Assembly: GCF_000330505.1 (NCBI RefSeq)
Contig: NW_004443648.1
Coordinates: 1,128,483 to 1,192,482 of the forward strand
Source of the DNA: Entamoeba invadens IP1
Taxonomy: Eukaryota; Evosea; Mastigamoebida; Endamoebidae
Length of the DNA: 64,000 nucleotides
Direction: 5' to 3'
The notes under the pieces were generated by a model. It was given only the letters and a program-made list of their open reading frames with translations, was not told the origin of the DNA and made no database searches. Both the position numbers and the translations under genes were made by a program. Shown here piece after piece: positions 29,583 to 42,100 of the stretch; within the stretch, counting starts at the first letter, position 1; the number at the start of each line of letters is the position of its first letter.

Positions 29583-32500
29583 TTAATTGTCGTGTTGTTC
29601 GTCGATGACTGCGAGTTCTTTTGGGACCTGTGGTAATTTGTTGAAGAGAGGCCTTGACTTGGAGAGTTCGCTGTAGTACTCGTGGGCCTCTTCCGTTCCT
29701 TCAATAACGATTTTTCGGTCTTTGCCATAGCCTTCGAACCGCTTTTTGTTGTAAATTTCCTGGAGAATCATGTAGTAGTTTGGAGCGAAGTACCGCATGC
29801 ACATCAGTCTGATGATGTTTGGAGCGACTCCGACGACAGACGAGAAGAACGTGAGGAAATAGAAATAAGGTTGAGCGAGGACAGCGGAGAACACGAAACG
29901 TGAGAGGTCTCGATTTGAAAGACCTGGGAAGTAAGCGATGAGGAGCACGAAGAGGATAAAAAGGAGGAATGAAATGACAAAGGAGAACACGGTCCACCAG
30001 TTCCACGTTTTGACTTGTGTCATTAAGGTGAAAAAGACCATGAAAAAGCCTGAGAAGGTGATGTACATTGAAACGACAGCCCATCCCCCAGGGATCCCAT
30101 TCTTTGCAAAAATGTCTGTTTGCCCTATAATGAAGTGATATTCAAAGACGATGACTAAACTCTGCCATATCCCTTGTTGTAACCAATCTAAGAAACTCCA
30201 AATGGACATTCGACTTCCTAATAATATTCTTCTGTGTACTTCTGGGTTGTCTTTGATCACTTGATAAGGAAGATCCCTGTCAGTACACGCGACGAAAATG
30301 GGGGGAAGTGAAGTGATAAAGATGTTGAAGAAAGTCATTGTGTAATCGTCGTACATTGACATCCCGGAATACCCCGAGAAGAACGAGTACCAGAAAAGAA
30401 TTAAAAAGAACGACGAGTTCTTGTAGAAACACATTTTAATGAGCGTCACATTCCGTAAGAGACTCTGCCGACCATGAAACATAATCAACTTCGCGACATG
30501 TCGGAATTTACGAAGAGCATAATCACTCGCTCGGGCAGCTTGTGTCCCTTCTTTGCCAAACAACCCAACACCAATATCTCCTTCATTGATCATGGCAACG
30601 TCATTGGCACCATCACCAATGGTTAACACAACTTTTTTGGTAGCTCTCTTCACAGTTTGCGCAATCATCGCCTTTTGTTTGGGTGTCACACGACTGCATA
30701 TCACGACATCACTGGAAATGGCAACTTTCGAAAATAACGGAAGCGCATGCTCCATCATTATGTGCAACGCACCAGCTTCAAAGACACACCCAATCTTTTT
30801 AGTCGTGTTCTCAATCTTCCACGCTTCTTTCTTCTCATTAATCTCTTTATATACTTCTTCTAACCGATTTAATATAAATTCCTCTTTGTTCTCAACCTCA
30901 TCGCCCGCATTCCGTATTTTGAAGAGTTCAGTGTCTTGCGTGACCAAATTGCATGAAAGTCCGATATTAATAGCCTACCTATTATTCCCTGTTATTGTAA
31001 TAATAATATTACTATTATAATTATAGTATTTCGTAGTATACTATATATACTATATATACTATATAATATATTATACGATTTATTCTTTTATTTGAGTAAC
31101 AAACTGTTTCAACCTACTTGTAAGTATCTCTCTAAGTACATTTAAAGTGATGAAAAGAACTTGATAGATCCGTATAGTTGTAAAAACAACAAACTTTATC
31201 TCCAGTAATCATCCAGACTTTAATACCACCACGTATCAAGAACTCAATCGTTTCTGGAACGCCGTCTTGTAATTTGTCCTCTATCGCTGTCATCCCAACG
31301 AGCTTAAGATTGGTCTCTAACTCGTCTTGTAAGACAGAAACCTTCTCTTCACGGTTCTCTAACGTGTTTTCAGCAGTCACATACCGCGCTTTCCACTCGT
31401 CGTACTTCTCCTTTTCTAACACCTTTTTGGTGACTAACAACGTACGCAAACCAACTTCACTGCATGAATTGAGGTGGTCTGTTGTTGGAACGAAATTGTC
31501 TTCTTTATCCATCCGAGCAGCAATTATCGAATCCGCTCCTTTAGTGTACAACACGATTTCTCCGGAAGGCGTTTCCAAGACAACACTTTGTCTCTTCCGG
31601 TCCGAGTTGAATGAGAACACGTCGAGGATTTTGTACTCGAGTATTTTTCCAAATAACGAGACGGTCATTGTTGTTTGTGTTCTCTTGAAAAAGACTACCC
31701 CGCACTCCAAGGCATGATCACACAAAGCAATTTCGTCTGGGGATTGTGACTGATACATCATCTTGTCACCTTCTATTTTTGGTCTTGCCTCATTACACAA
31801 CGCAAGTGCCAACAAATAATCTTCGATTTGTGTTGCATGCTTCACATCGACATTTTCTCTCATCGCGATTTTGGTGTCCGTCTCCACGTGGCCATTTAAT
31901 ATGTTTTGAATCAAGTCTTCAAACATTTTTGGGTTCTCGACGGTGTAATGGGCTTTGTATTTAGTCATCAGATCTTTCCCGTCGATCAATTCGCCATCAA
32001 CCGATGCCTTTTTGAAGCGCATCATATTTTCTCTGTGTGTTAATACCTTTTTCATTAGGTTTTTTCTTATTCAATGCCACAAACAAACGTTAAAGTCCCT
32101 GTTTTATCAGACAAGACATACTCGACAAGTGACAACTCATCATTCAAAATTGATGTTTTCGCTTGCATGGTATTCACAACGATCTTCCCTTCATCGTCAA
32201 GAGTATACACATGGAAATCAGTGTCGCTCTCCATGAACATCGTTTGAATGAATTTGGCAACTTCAAGAGATACGGCACACGAGATGGGAATTAAGTATGA
32301 CATCAACCCAAAATACCTGAAAAAGGTCTTCACAACGTACGTCCCGATGTTCACTGTTTTCAGGTCCAAATACCACGAGTCCCTTCCAACGTAATTGACA
32401 TACCATCCACTCAACCCGGCAGCAATCGCGACTATTATTATTTTAAAGACAAAGATCCCAAAGACAAATTGATTCATTCGCGAATCAGTGTGTGCAAATT

Positions 32501-33329
32501 TCGTCCGTAATTTGGGCTGATTTAATGCGAGTTTGGTGTGAATACCACAGTGCACAACAAGGGCAATCGCCTTCTCTGTATCTTTCACGACAGACCCGCC
32601 AATCAACAAGTTGTTACTTCCAACGGGAACATCTTTGTTTTGTCCGTCCAGATCCAAGTGGAACGTCGCGTTATATTCATTAAAGTATTCGCTTGGAGGA
32701 TTACAATAAAGTGTTCCTCTCAATTGAATTGGGTCTTTTCCCACAATCTCTTTTGGTACAAAGACTTCCTTTAAATTTGTCTCTCCGTCGAGTGCTGCTG
32801 TTTGTACAAAGACAACGCCGTCTTCATTTGTTGAAGAGAGTGGAATACAGTCTGCCGGTATTCTATCATTGGTATGGAGTTCGACCAAAGTGCCGGTTCT
32901 TACTTTAGCGGACGTTGTTTCAAGAGTGCTGCCATCGTTTAAGTTAATCGCTGTGTACTTCTGATTATTAAATCCTCTGTCAGCAAGCCACCGTCGGATG
33001 TCTTCTATGATCTCTTTAATAGCAGAAATGCAGAGGACAAAGATCAAAGGGAAAACATTTGTAACAGGATTAGTAGCGGAGATTTGTGGGATCAAAGAGA
33101 TGATGGCGACGAGTAAGAAATAGATGTTTGTGACATGTTTGAATTGATTATATAAGAAGACAAAGATGAAAGAAAAGATCGAGTACTTCGTCGTCGAGAC
33201 TTTGTTGCCCGGAAACTTTTTGTTCTTTTTCTCGTCATATAAGTAAATTGGAGGTAGTGGGGTCTTCCGGACATCTTTGGGTTTCAAACATGGAAAGACA
33301 TGAAAGAAGAGTGTTGAGAGCCATCCCAT
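29583..33329 (-). CDS. P4-type ATPase (phospholipid flippase), four exons
   Basis: Flips aminophospholipids to the cytosolic leaflet using ATP. I join exons 33329-32089, 32032-31195, 31113-31105 and 30974-29583 (1159 aa). Intron 1 (56 nt, GTTTGT to CAG) splits DKTGTLT, and joining gives DKTGTLTENMMRFKK, the phosphorylation motif, near residue 408. Introns 2 and 3 (81 and 130 nt) surround a 9-nt exon that inserts VET after TGDK to give TGDKVETAINIG. Other hallmarks are DGETNLK, which marks P4 rather than cation pumps, and GDGANDVAMI near 817. About ten membrane spans are visible: four before and around the actuator domain and six at the end. Such pumps usually need a CDC50 partner, not in this window. 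Confidence 0.93.
31105..31113 (-). other. 9-nt microexon of the flippase gene
   Basis: GTTGAAACA (Val-Glu-Thr) sits between a CAAGTAG acceptor and a GTTTGT donor. It supplies precisely the three residues missing from the P-type ATPase TGDK-x-E-T-A motif when exons 2 and 4 are joined directly. Confidence 0.85.
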
Positions 33330-34207
33330 GTTGATATGAAAGTGGTTATTCAGTTATTCTTGTTTCATTGTTTTCCCATTTTCGACGCATTTTTTTAGTG
33401 GAGAAGTGAGGAACATGTCTCTTAGTTTTGAGAGGGGCTTACTTCATAATTATTTGGGAAAATACCCAATGAATTACTCAATTTCAAAGTGTTCTTAGCC
33501 TTTCAATAAAAATACCGAAAAAATTGGTATTATAATTAGTTACGAGTGTTACACTTTTCTCTCAAAAATGTGTTTTCCTTTTTTTTATAAGAAAGTTAAA
33601 TCGTTTCGTTACAAAATAATTAAAACTACAGAAAGTCACTCAATTTTTGGGATATCAAATTGTTCAGAACAATAATCAATTTTAACAAAATTTATCCAGG
33701 TCTTTTTTCTCTAACCTTTTAATTCCCAAAAACTAAAAAAGAGGACGTTTTTCTTATTAGTTTATTAATTATAATTATAGTTGTGTTTTTTAGTAAAACG
33801 GACCGAGAAAAAGTTTTCAATGTGTTTTTGTGGATTTTTGTTTGAAGTTCAAATAATAACTTACTTGTTCCTCAATACTTTTTGAATCTTTTCCCTAATA
33901 ATAAATTTAAAACATTTTTTAGTATTTATTAATAACATTTCGTTTTTGTAGTATTTGGAATGATAAAATAGCTAATTTTTGATTATAAAAAAACTTCTTG
34001 TGTTTGTTAAATTTTTTAGTTCATTTATAATTTGTTAATAATTCTTTTGTCAAAAAATTATCAAAAAAAAAGCAAATAACATTTACAATAACAAAAAAAT
34101 AAAATGTAAACCTAAACAGTGTATAGTAAAAATATAATAAAAAACTATACTAATATAAAAAAAAGAAGAAAGGACGGACAGACAAACAGACAACACAACT
34201 CACCTAC
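33330..34207. other. Intergenic region
   Basis: About 880 bases upstream of the flippase and downstream of RPL38. AT-rich with poly-T and poly-A runs. No gene or repeat recognised. Confidence 0.5.
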
Positions 34208-34482
34208 TTACTCTTTCTTTGGCTGTTTGTTTGTGATTTCGACGCAGTGGACCTCCTTTGGGATAGCCTTTTTGATCTCCTCAGCCTTAGCCTTGTCAGT
34301 GCAGACATATGTGTAAAGGTACTGTGAACCTCTGACCTTGAATTTGATGTTGTCACCGTTGGTCTTGATTCTGACGGCACGGATGCTTGAGTTCTTGAAG
34401 AGCTTCAAGAGTGCTTTAATATCTTTGACCTGCTTTGGCTATCCATTAGTCGTTTTTATACAGTGATGTAACTACAAACCAT
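34208..34482 (-). CDS. RPL38: 60S ribosomal protein L38
   Basis: Small eukaryote-specific large-subunit protein. The first exon is only the ATG at 34480-34482. It is followed immediately by the donor GTTTGT, a 41-nt intron with an ACTAATG-like branch sequence and the acceptor GATAG at 34439. Exon 2 (34438-34208) then reads P-K-Q-V-K-D-I, KLFKNSSIRAVRIKTNG and ends KKE, giving 77 aa, the family's normal size. Placing the intron right after the start codon explains why the reading frame alone seems to lack the N-terminus. An intron at the very start is typical of ribosomal protein genes in intron-poor protists. Confidence 0.93.
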
Positions 34483-34934
34483 AAGGAACCGATGGACATT
34501 CGAGTTTCACAGCAACAAGGTTTTCTTTTTACTACTTTTTATATTTTATAGCTTTTTTATTATTATATATTAATTCGTTTTTTATTAGTAATTTTATAGT
34601 TTTTAATTGGTTAATTATAATTATTAATTCGGTTTAGTTTAATCTTTTTATATTGGTAATAATTTTGATTAATTGAAATGTACTATAATTGATAATACAT
34701 CTTGTTTTATAATAAAACAAGGGAAATTATCATTGTTTTATACATTAAAAACGTTCAACATAAAAAGTACATTTAGAGTTTTTTTCAAAAGTAGTTTCAG
34801 TTTAAATGAACAATTTACAATTTTTGGTTTCACAAGAAAAAAGAACAATGAATAGTAATTTAATAGTTTCGAAACCATTTTTATATAGTAAATAGCAATG
34901 CTTCTTTTTGATATAATAATTCGACTATTTGCAC
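34483..34934. other. AT-rich intergenic region
   Basis: About 450 bases holding the RPL38 promoter side and the 3' side of the EF-hand gene. No gene recognised. Confidence 0.5.
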
Positions 34935-35873
34935 TTAGAAGAAGTCGATGAACTGTGTGTAAGTGATTGTATGTTTTGTTTTAAAGGCGTCCATTACAAT
35001 GGATTTTTTCTGTGAAGGGAGTTTGACGGTATTCATCAACAGAAGTAACTCATCTCCATCGAGTTCGCCATTAGAATTGTTATCGATAAGTCTAAACATA
35101 GCCTCGTAGAGCATTGGATTAGTCAGAAAAGTACTTCCCGACGACACGTCTTTCAGGAGTTCTACGATGAACCCAAATTGATTCACTCGCACTTTTTGGG
35201 ACTTTGTTGAAGACACCAAAATGGACACCAAAAAGTCGATCGCATTTTTAGTTTCACACCCTCGTGGAAATAACAACTCGACGATATGTCCTTGCATCTC
35301 TTTCGCATCAATAAAGCCCCGTTTTTCTTTGTCAATTTTCTTAAAAAGAGTCTTGTACTTAGCTTCCAGATGCATGAAGAGAATTTCAGGCTTAATCGAG
35401 ATGCATAGAAATTCAAATTCAGTGAGTTCGGTGTTCGGCCCTTTTGTCGTGCAATAGTTCTTTATATCAACAAACATGTCTTTATAACCAAACATCGTTG
35501 TGTTCGAGTACTCCAGCTTAGATATCGAATGCGTCACTTCTGAGCAACATACGGTCCCATTCATGTCACTGTCGATCGCTCTAAAGATCTCAATGAACAA
35601 CACAACAATCAAATCCGCCTTGATCTTAACAAATCCTTTATCGCAGCATTTGTCATAACAAAACATGAAATGGTTGAATTCCTCATAACTCAAAAACCCG
35701 TCATTGTCCAAGTCGCATAATTGGAAAAAAAATTCCATACAGTCGGTAGTGGCCATATCACTATTTCCAACCAAGGGGAGGATTTTCGATGTGACTTCTT
35801 CAAGACTTAATTTTTTCGAATCGGTCACATCCATCACACTAAAAGCTAACTTCGTCGCAAATGTGAAACTCAT
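34935..35873 (-). CDS. EF-hand protein, 312 aa
   Basis: ATG at 35871-35873 with a GAACTATAAAAAT promoter just upstream. The protein is built from repeated EF-hand pairs. The clearest loops are DLDNDGFLSYEE near residue 54, DSDMNGTVCCSE near 101, DKEKRGFIDAKE near 180 and DNNSNGELDGDE near 269. Other copies are degenerate. There is no signal peptide or membrane span. Length and repeat layout differ from the 162-aa pair at 10-14 kb, so it is not a close copy. It is probably a cytosolic calcium sensor or buffer. I cannot name a partner. Confidence 0.8.
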   Translation of the reverse strand: MSFTFATKLAFSVMDVTDSKKLSLEEVTSKILPLVGNSDMATTDCMEFFFQLCDLDNDGFLSYEEFNHFMFCYDKCCDKGFVKIKADLIVVLFIEIFRAIDSDMNGTVCCSEVTHSISKLEYSNTTMFGYKDMFVDIKNYCTTKGPNTELTEFEFLCISIKPEILFMHLEAKYKTLFKKIDKEKRGFIDAKEMQGHIVELLFPRGCETKNAIDFLVSILVSSTKSQKVRVNQFGFIVELLKDVSSGSTFLTNPMLYEAMFRLIDNNSNGELDGDELLLLMNTVKLPSQKKSIVMDAFKTKHTITYTQFIDFF

Positions 35874-35886
35874 TGTGTATTTTTAT

Positions 35887-35891
35887 AGTTC
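35887..35891 (-). promoter_or_regulatory. GAAC element
   Basis: GAACT followed by TATAAAAAT, within 18 nt of the EF-hand ATG at 35873. Confidence 0.4.
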
Positions 35892-36108
35892 TTTTATTTA
35901 GTCGATTCTATTCTCAGGCGTCTGTGTTTTTATTTAACGAGCTATTTTTATATTGCTTGAAATTAATTAACGACTATTTTTATTCAATAATGGTGTTATT
36001 AATAGTGTCTTATGGATTTAAATTAACGAGTTGTTTATTATTCATAAAAAAAGCTCGTTAATTGTTAAATTTGATGTGTAAATTAGAACTCTCAGTTCAA
36101 TAAATGAA

Positions 36109-39100
36109 TTACTTCAGTTTCTCTTGTTGGTACATCTTGTTCAGTTCAAAGACGAGTTTTTCGGTGGTCAGCCTCTTACTTGAATACTGTTTCCAACAGT
36201 CACAAATGACTTCATATATATCGACTCTCATTCCTTTGACGATTTCCGGGCGTTGTCCACTCGTCACGAAATTTGCGATATCCCACGCGTGTTTGAATTT
36301 CCCTTTAGGGAATGCTGGCCCCCATTTGACTATTTCAAACATCGAAACTGCGTATGAATAAATATCGGCAGGGAATTTATAGTGTCTCTTATCAAGGACT
36401 TCGGGCGACATGTAATTTGGTGTTCCCACGCCTTTAGTGAAAGTCATGTTCGTGTAAATAGCATTGATATTTCTTGACGACCCGAAATCAGTCAGCTTTG
36501 CATTAACGAGGACGTCTTCATGAATTGAAGTGACCAAGAAATTGTCTGGTTTGATGTCTCTGTGTAAGATGCCATTTTCGTGTAAATACAAAATCCCTTT
36601 TGCGCCATCCAACAAGAATTTCAGAGTCATCGAGTAACTCAGAATCTTTGTGGGATATCTCTTCATCAAGTCTTTAATACTCCCGTGTTGACAATATTCG
36701 TTGACCATACATATTTTATTTGGTATCATCACAGCTCCATAGAAGTGAACTAAATAGTCACTTCGGAATTTGTCTAACATCGAGACTTCCTTAAAGAACT
36801 CTTCCAATTCTTTTGTTGTGGCACATCCAACTTTCATCTTCTTAATTGCAACTTCTTTGTCTCTGAATGTCCCTTTATAGACGATTCCAAATGAACCTTC
36901 CCCAATTTTGTTCTTCTCTTTTAACTCGTCATAGTCAAGACGAGTCGTTATTGTTGTTTTCACCTTCAAACTGATCAACACGTCGAACTGCTTCCCTTTT
37001 TGAAGGTCCAATACAACCAACGCTATTCTCTCGTGTAAAGAACATGTACACAATGGGCGAATAAACACTTCAAATTCAACGGCCTTCCCTTTCTTCAGAG
37101 TTATGAGTTGCGGATTTGTTCGAATTTCATATTTGTCTGTTGCGTTCTTCGTCGATAATTGTATCTTTAACGACTTGGAAGACTTGTTTCCTACACAGAG
37201 CAAATCACGAGACTCAATTTCAACGGGTATAACAGACTCAACACGATCAACTAAGAAGTTTAATTCGCGCTTGTTGGCAATCAAGCCACACTCACTATTT
37301 AACAACACAAAATTCACATTTGAATGACTGATATCAAATTCACACACCGTACGCTCCTTCATCTTCTTGTATTGATGCTTCCTGATGAAGAAAATAATGA
37401 CAAAGAGCCCAAACATGATCATAATAATCAATATGAAAACTAATGATATCGGTAGACCAAGCGCTAACCCTAAATTGGTGTATTGAAGGCACTCCGTTCC
37501 TTTATTTGACACTCTATAATTGTATCCTTCACACGAAGTACACTTGTTATTTTCCACTGTAAGGCAACGTGGAATTGTTGTGTATAACACACACTGATGT
37601 ATCGATACTAAGACGTGATCAGGTACACATGAAATGCAATTATTTTGTGAAGTACACGACGCACACGGTGAAGTGCATTGAATGCAGTCTCTGAAGGAGT
37701 CTAAATAATATCCATCAACACATTTCGTGCACCCCAATCTGTCACCAGCCTCACAATTCTTTAAAGTTGAGTTATGAATGCACTCTATACCACTCGGAGA
37801 GTCTTTTTGATAATACCCCTTTTCGTAATTACATGACAAACAAGTCGAAGTGGTTCGAGAACATGAACTACACTTAACATCACATATATAACACGACTTC
37901 TCTTGCCACAAATACCCCGTTTGACACACGGCACACCCACCAGTCGGGAAAAATGTTCTGCACACATCTTTTAATTTACCAATTGGAGTGCACGTGTTAT
38001 TTTTCGAATTGAGGAAAGACCCATAGTAACAGGAAATACACTGCTTAGAAGCGTTCACACACTTCGCACAATTGCCATCACACTTTTCACATTTTTGTGA
38101 GTTTATGTAAAACCCATTTTCACAAGAAATACACCCAGACCGATACATCACATCACAATGTTCTATTTTGGCATCCTTGGTACAAACAAAGGCCCCATCA
38201 GACATTCCAAGCAACAATGAAGGTTGACATAATTTGCACTTCCCACTAATTTCATGTTGACAATCTTTTGTGGTTGTTGCTACACACTCGTTGGTGTTTC
38301 CCATATAAAATCCATCATCACACAATTCGCACCGATTCGTCTTTGTATTTTTAGTAAGACATTTGGCATCGGACTGTGAAAGACACTTGTTGTTGACTAA
38401 AACGTATTCCGTGGCACATAAAGTGCAAACCTGGTTGGTTGAACACAGTAAACAATTATCAGAACATCCTGAGCATTTTCCTTTTGTTAAGTAATGTTTT
38501 TGTTTGCACTTCAAGCACGTGTTGTTGACTTTCTTGTCGCATTGTGAGTCATCTTCGCATGTACCATTATAATCATTTGTTTCGTTTAAACACACTTTAC
38601 ACTGATTAAGTATGTTACACTCAACACAATTACAATTTGAACATGTCGGTGGATTTGATGTGTCAAGTGAAAATCCTTTGGCACAAGCATAACATTTCCC
38701 CTTTTTAAATTCGTTTGTTTTACAATTGTTTTTTTCAGCTTTTGCAGACCTTGTAATTGGCTTTGGAGGTAATATTTCAGGGACTTGATGATAAGGTTGG
38801 CATTCATTTTTTTCATTATAAAATGAACATTTGTTGGTTCGTTGCAAAGAAGAACAATTTGTTCCTTTTGTGAGGTAATTTGTGCATGACTCACAACCAA
38901 CATCGGGTTTCTGGTCTAAACAAAAGTCCATATTTTGGAGTGCAACACAGGTGTTGTTTCGAAGAGCAAAACCTTTGGAACATTTCACACATAAAGGAGT
39001 GTTTTCTGGGGACAGAAAACACGACGAACAACCCGTGCCACATGCAATGCAATTTGAATCATCATCAACTTCATTCGGGCAGAATTCACACGTTTTTGTA

Positions 39101-42100
39101 GACGAACCATGACGATATCCGGTACCTGTTACACATGATTTGCACTGTAATTTTGTGACATCAAAGTGTGAAGTCGTTGATGTGTAATTACAGCTGTGAC
39201 AATTTGCTATTTGACGACTGCATAGTCTTGCACTTGTTTCAGAAGATTTATATTCATTTTTGTTCAGATTAACACATACACCATCTTTGACATATGACCC
39301 AAGATTGCACTTGATACATTTGAAGACATCACTTGATGTTAAACATTCGAGACAGTCAGTGCCGTTTCCATTTGTATCACACTTGGCACATTTCCCTTCT
39401 TTTGTAAGATAATAAGTCGAGTCTGTACATTCGTCACATGTATTGGATGTTGTTGAACACGTTTTACAATTTGGTTGTGAACATTTTTGACATTGGTTGT
39501 TGATTAATGAGTATCCACTCGTACAACTGAGACATTTCGTTTTATCAGAACAAGTGGAACAATGTTCAAGAGATGAAGAACACTTTTGGCAATTATCACT
39601 CTCATTGTAATATCCTTCTTGACATTTGGTACATTTATTTTTGTTCACTTCATATACAAGACACCCCTTTACAGAATTCTTTTCACATTGATCTTTTCCA
39701 TTAAGATGATAACCTAACCCACAAAGCAAACATGTGTCTGCTTGACTTGAACCACTTTCTTTGGTCATGTTACAATAAATACAATCAGCCAAATGACATC
39801 CGTTACAAATTCCATCTTTCAAAGTCCCTTCACTACACTTTGTGCATTTTGAAGATGTTTGTTCACATTCCGTGCAGTTCCCCAACATCTTACATTCAAA
39901 ACAGTCTCCATTTGAGTTGAGGTAATTGCCACTTTTACATTTGGTGCATTGTTGTGTGTTACACTCTTCACATTTATTACCAAAAGTTGAACATATGGAG
40001 CAGCTCCCATCTTTAGGATAATACCCGACTTCACATTCTAAACATTCTTTCTTCACCGTAGACACTTTATTGCAATTGTCAATATCATTAGGATGGCATT
40101 TTCCGTTTTCTAAGTAGTTATCTTTTTCACACATAAAACAATACCCACTTGCATCACATTTTTCACAATGATTCTGAGAACAAGGAATACACTTACCTTC
40201 TTTTAAATAGTGGTTTTCAGAACAAGTTGTACATTTAAATTGGCTTTCACAAATTGTACACCTTCCCTGAGTTATTTCAATACAAGGTCTGCACACATCA
40301 CCCGAATTGAAACCATATCCATTTTTACAAATAGAGCATCTGTAAACCGAGTGATCGCATATCTCACAATGCTTAAAATGCTTTTTACAATCAACACATT
40401 CATATTGTTTATTGAATGTATACTCACTATCACACTCAGCACAATGTCCATCAGTTCTACAATACGCACAATTTGGATTTTTTTTGTGACATTCAACACA
40501 AAACAAACCAGATGTATTGACCACACTGTAGTAGTAATTTTGACACTTCCAACACTCTTTCTCAGAGTTGCTACACTCCCCACACCCTTCAATTGTATCA
40601 CAACTGAAACATTTATTGTTATCCAAGTAATATCCGTTTTCACATTCAATGCATTTACTCTCGTCGTTGCATGTGTTACATCGTGGAATGGCACTGTTGC
40701 ACCTAAAGCACTTTCCATTATCCAAAAAATACATTGAATTACATGTAAAACACTCCTCTAAATCTCCTCGACATTGTAAACACCCTTCTATAGAAGAACA
40801 TGGTCGACAATCATGTGTTTCTGTATCCAAAAAGTACCCTTCTGAACACAAAGTACATTTTTCTTCACATTCTAAGCAATGGTCGGTTTTTGTGGAACAT
40901 ATTTTACAAATTGATTTATTTGTAACATCTATGAAATGTGTTTTATCGCATTGGAGACAAGTCACATCTTTGTTGTTACACAAATAACACCCTTCTATAT
41001 CACAATTCCTACAACCCCCTGATGACAACGTGTTGTTGGTGTAACACTCTATGCAGACTCCGGTTGTACTACACGTTGTACAATTGGTAACAAGACATAA
41101 GGTACATATTTTTGTTGCTTCAGACAAATAAAATCCCGAAGAGCATGAAGTGCAATGAATTCCATCAGTTGTCAAACACCCAATTTGCTTATCTTTGTTG
41201 ATACAGATGCCATTTAATACAAAGTAATCAATTTCACACTTCAAACAATTCTTTTCCTTACTTGAAACACAATTTGGAATTTTGATGCAATAATCAGAAT
41301 CAAGGAAATACCCATCTTTGCATTCAGTGCATATACGAGCACTTTCACCAGCAAGTAACACGTTGATACAATTTTGACACCCATCTATGGTACTGCATTT
41401 TCGACACATTTTCTCTGGGAAGTATCCCATACGACACGCACCACATATTGGATCACCAGAAGATGAAGTTGTGCAACTTTGACAGTTTGAAATGTACATT
41501 GGACATGTCTTACATATTCCCCCATCTTTATATACAGTCGTGTTACATGTCTCACATTTATTTGAAACTGCTTTGAGGCAGTTAATGTCCTTTGCACTGA
41601 CGCAGACGTCTTCTTTGATCTGAATGTCCTTACATGGAATGCTTTGTTCATTTGTTATACACTCCGCACCATACAAATAATATCCTGAAATACAAGACGT
41701 GCAATATCCACTTTGTGAAGATTTACAAGTCGAAGGTGTTGTCACACAATTTCCAGAATTGTCGAATATCAAATGGTCTTTACAACTGATGCATTTGCCT
41801 TGATAACACCCCTCACTACCACACGTGTCATCACACTTAACACACGAAGAGCCATTTGCATAATACCCTTTGGCACATAATAAACACTTTGTAACAGCAT
41901 TTTCATCAGCACAACGAAGACAGTTCCCAATCTTCTCTTGACATGAAACACATTTGTGGTCTGATGATAAAAATGAATTTTCTAAACAACTTGAACACCT
42001 CTCCTTTGTACATTCTTTGCATTTCCGTGTTGAACAGTCAAGACACTTTGAGGCGTCTAAATAATAGTGACTGGAACATGTTGTGCAAACTGCTTTACTG

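Noticed and set aside
40210..40737. 175-codon plus-strand frame inside the TMK ectodomain
   Set aside because: It is the shadow of the Cys-rich repeats on the other strand, with a Thr/Ile-rich translation and no start context.
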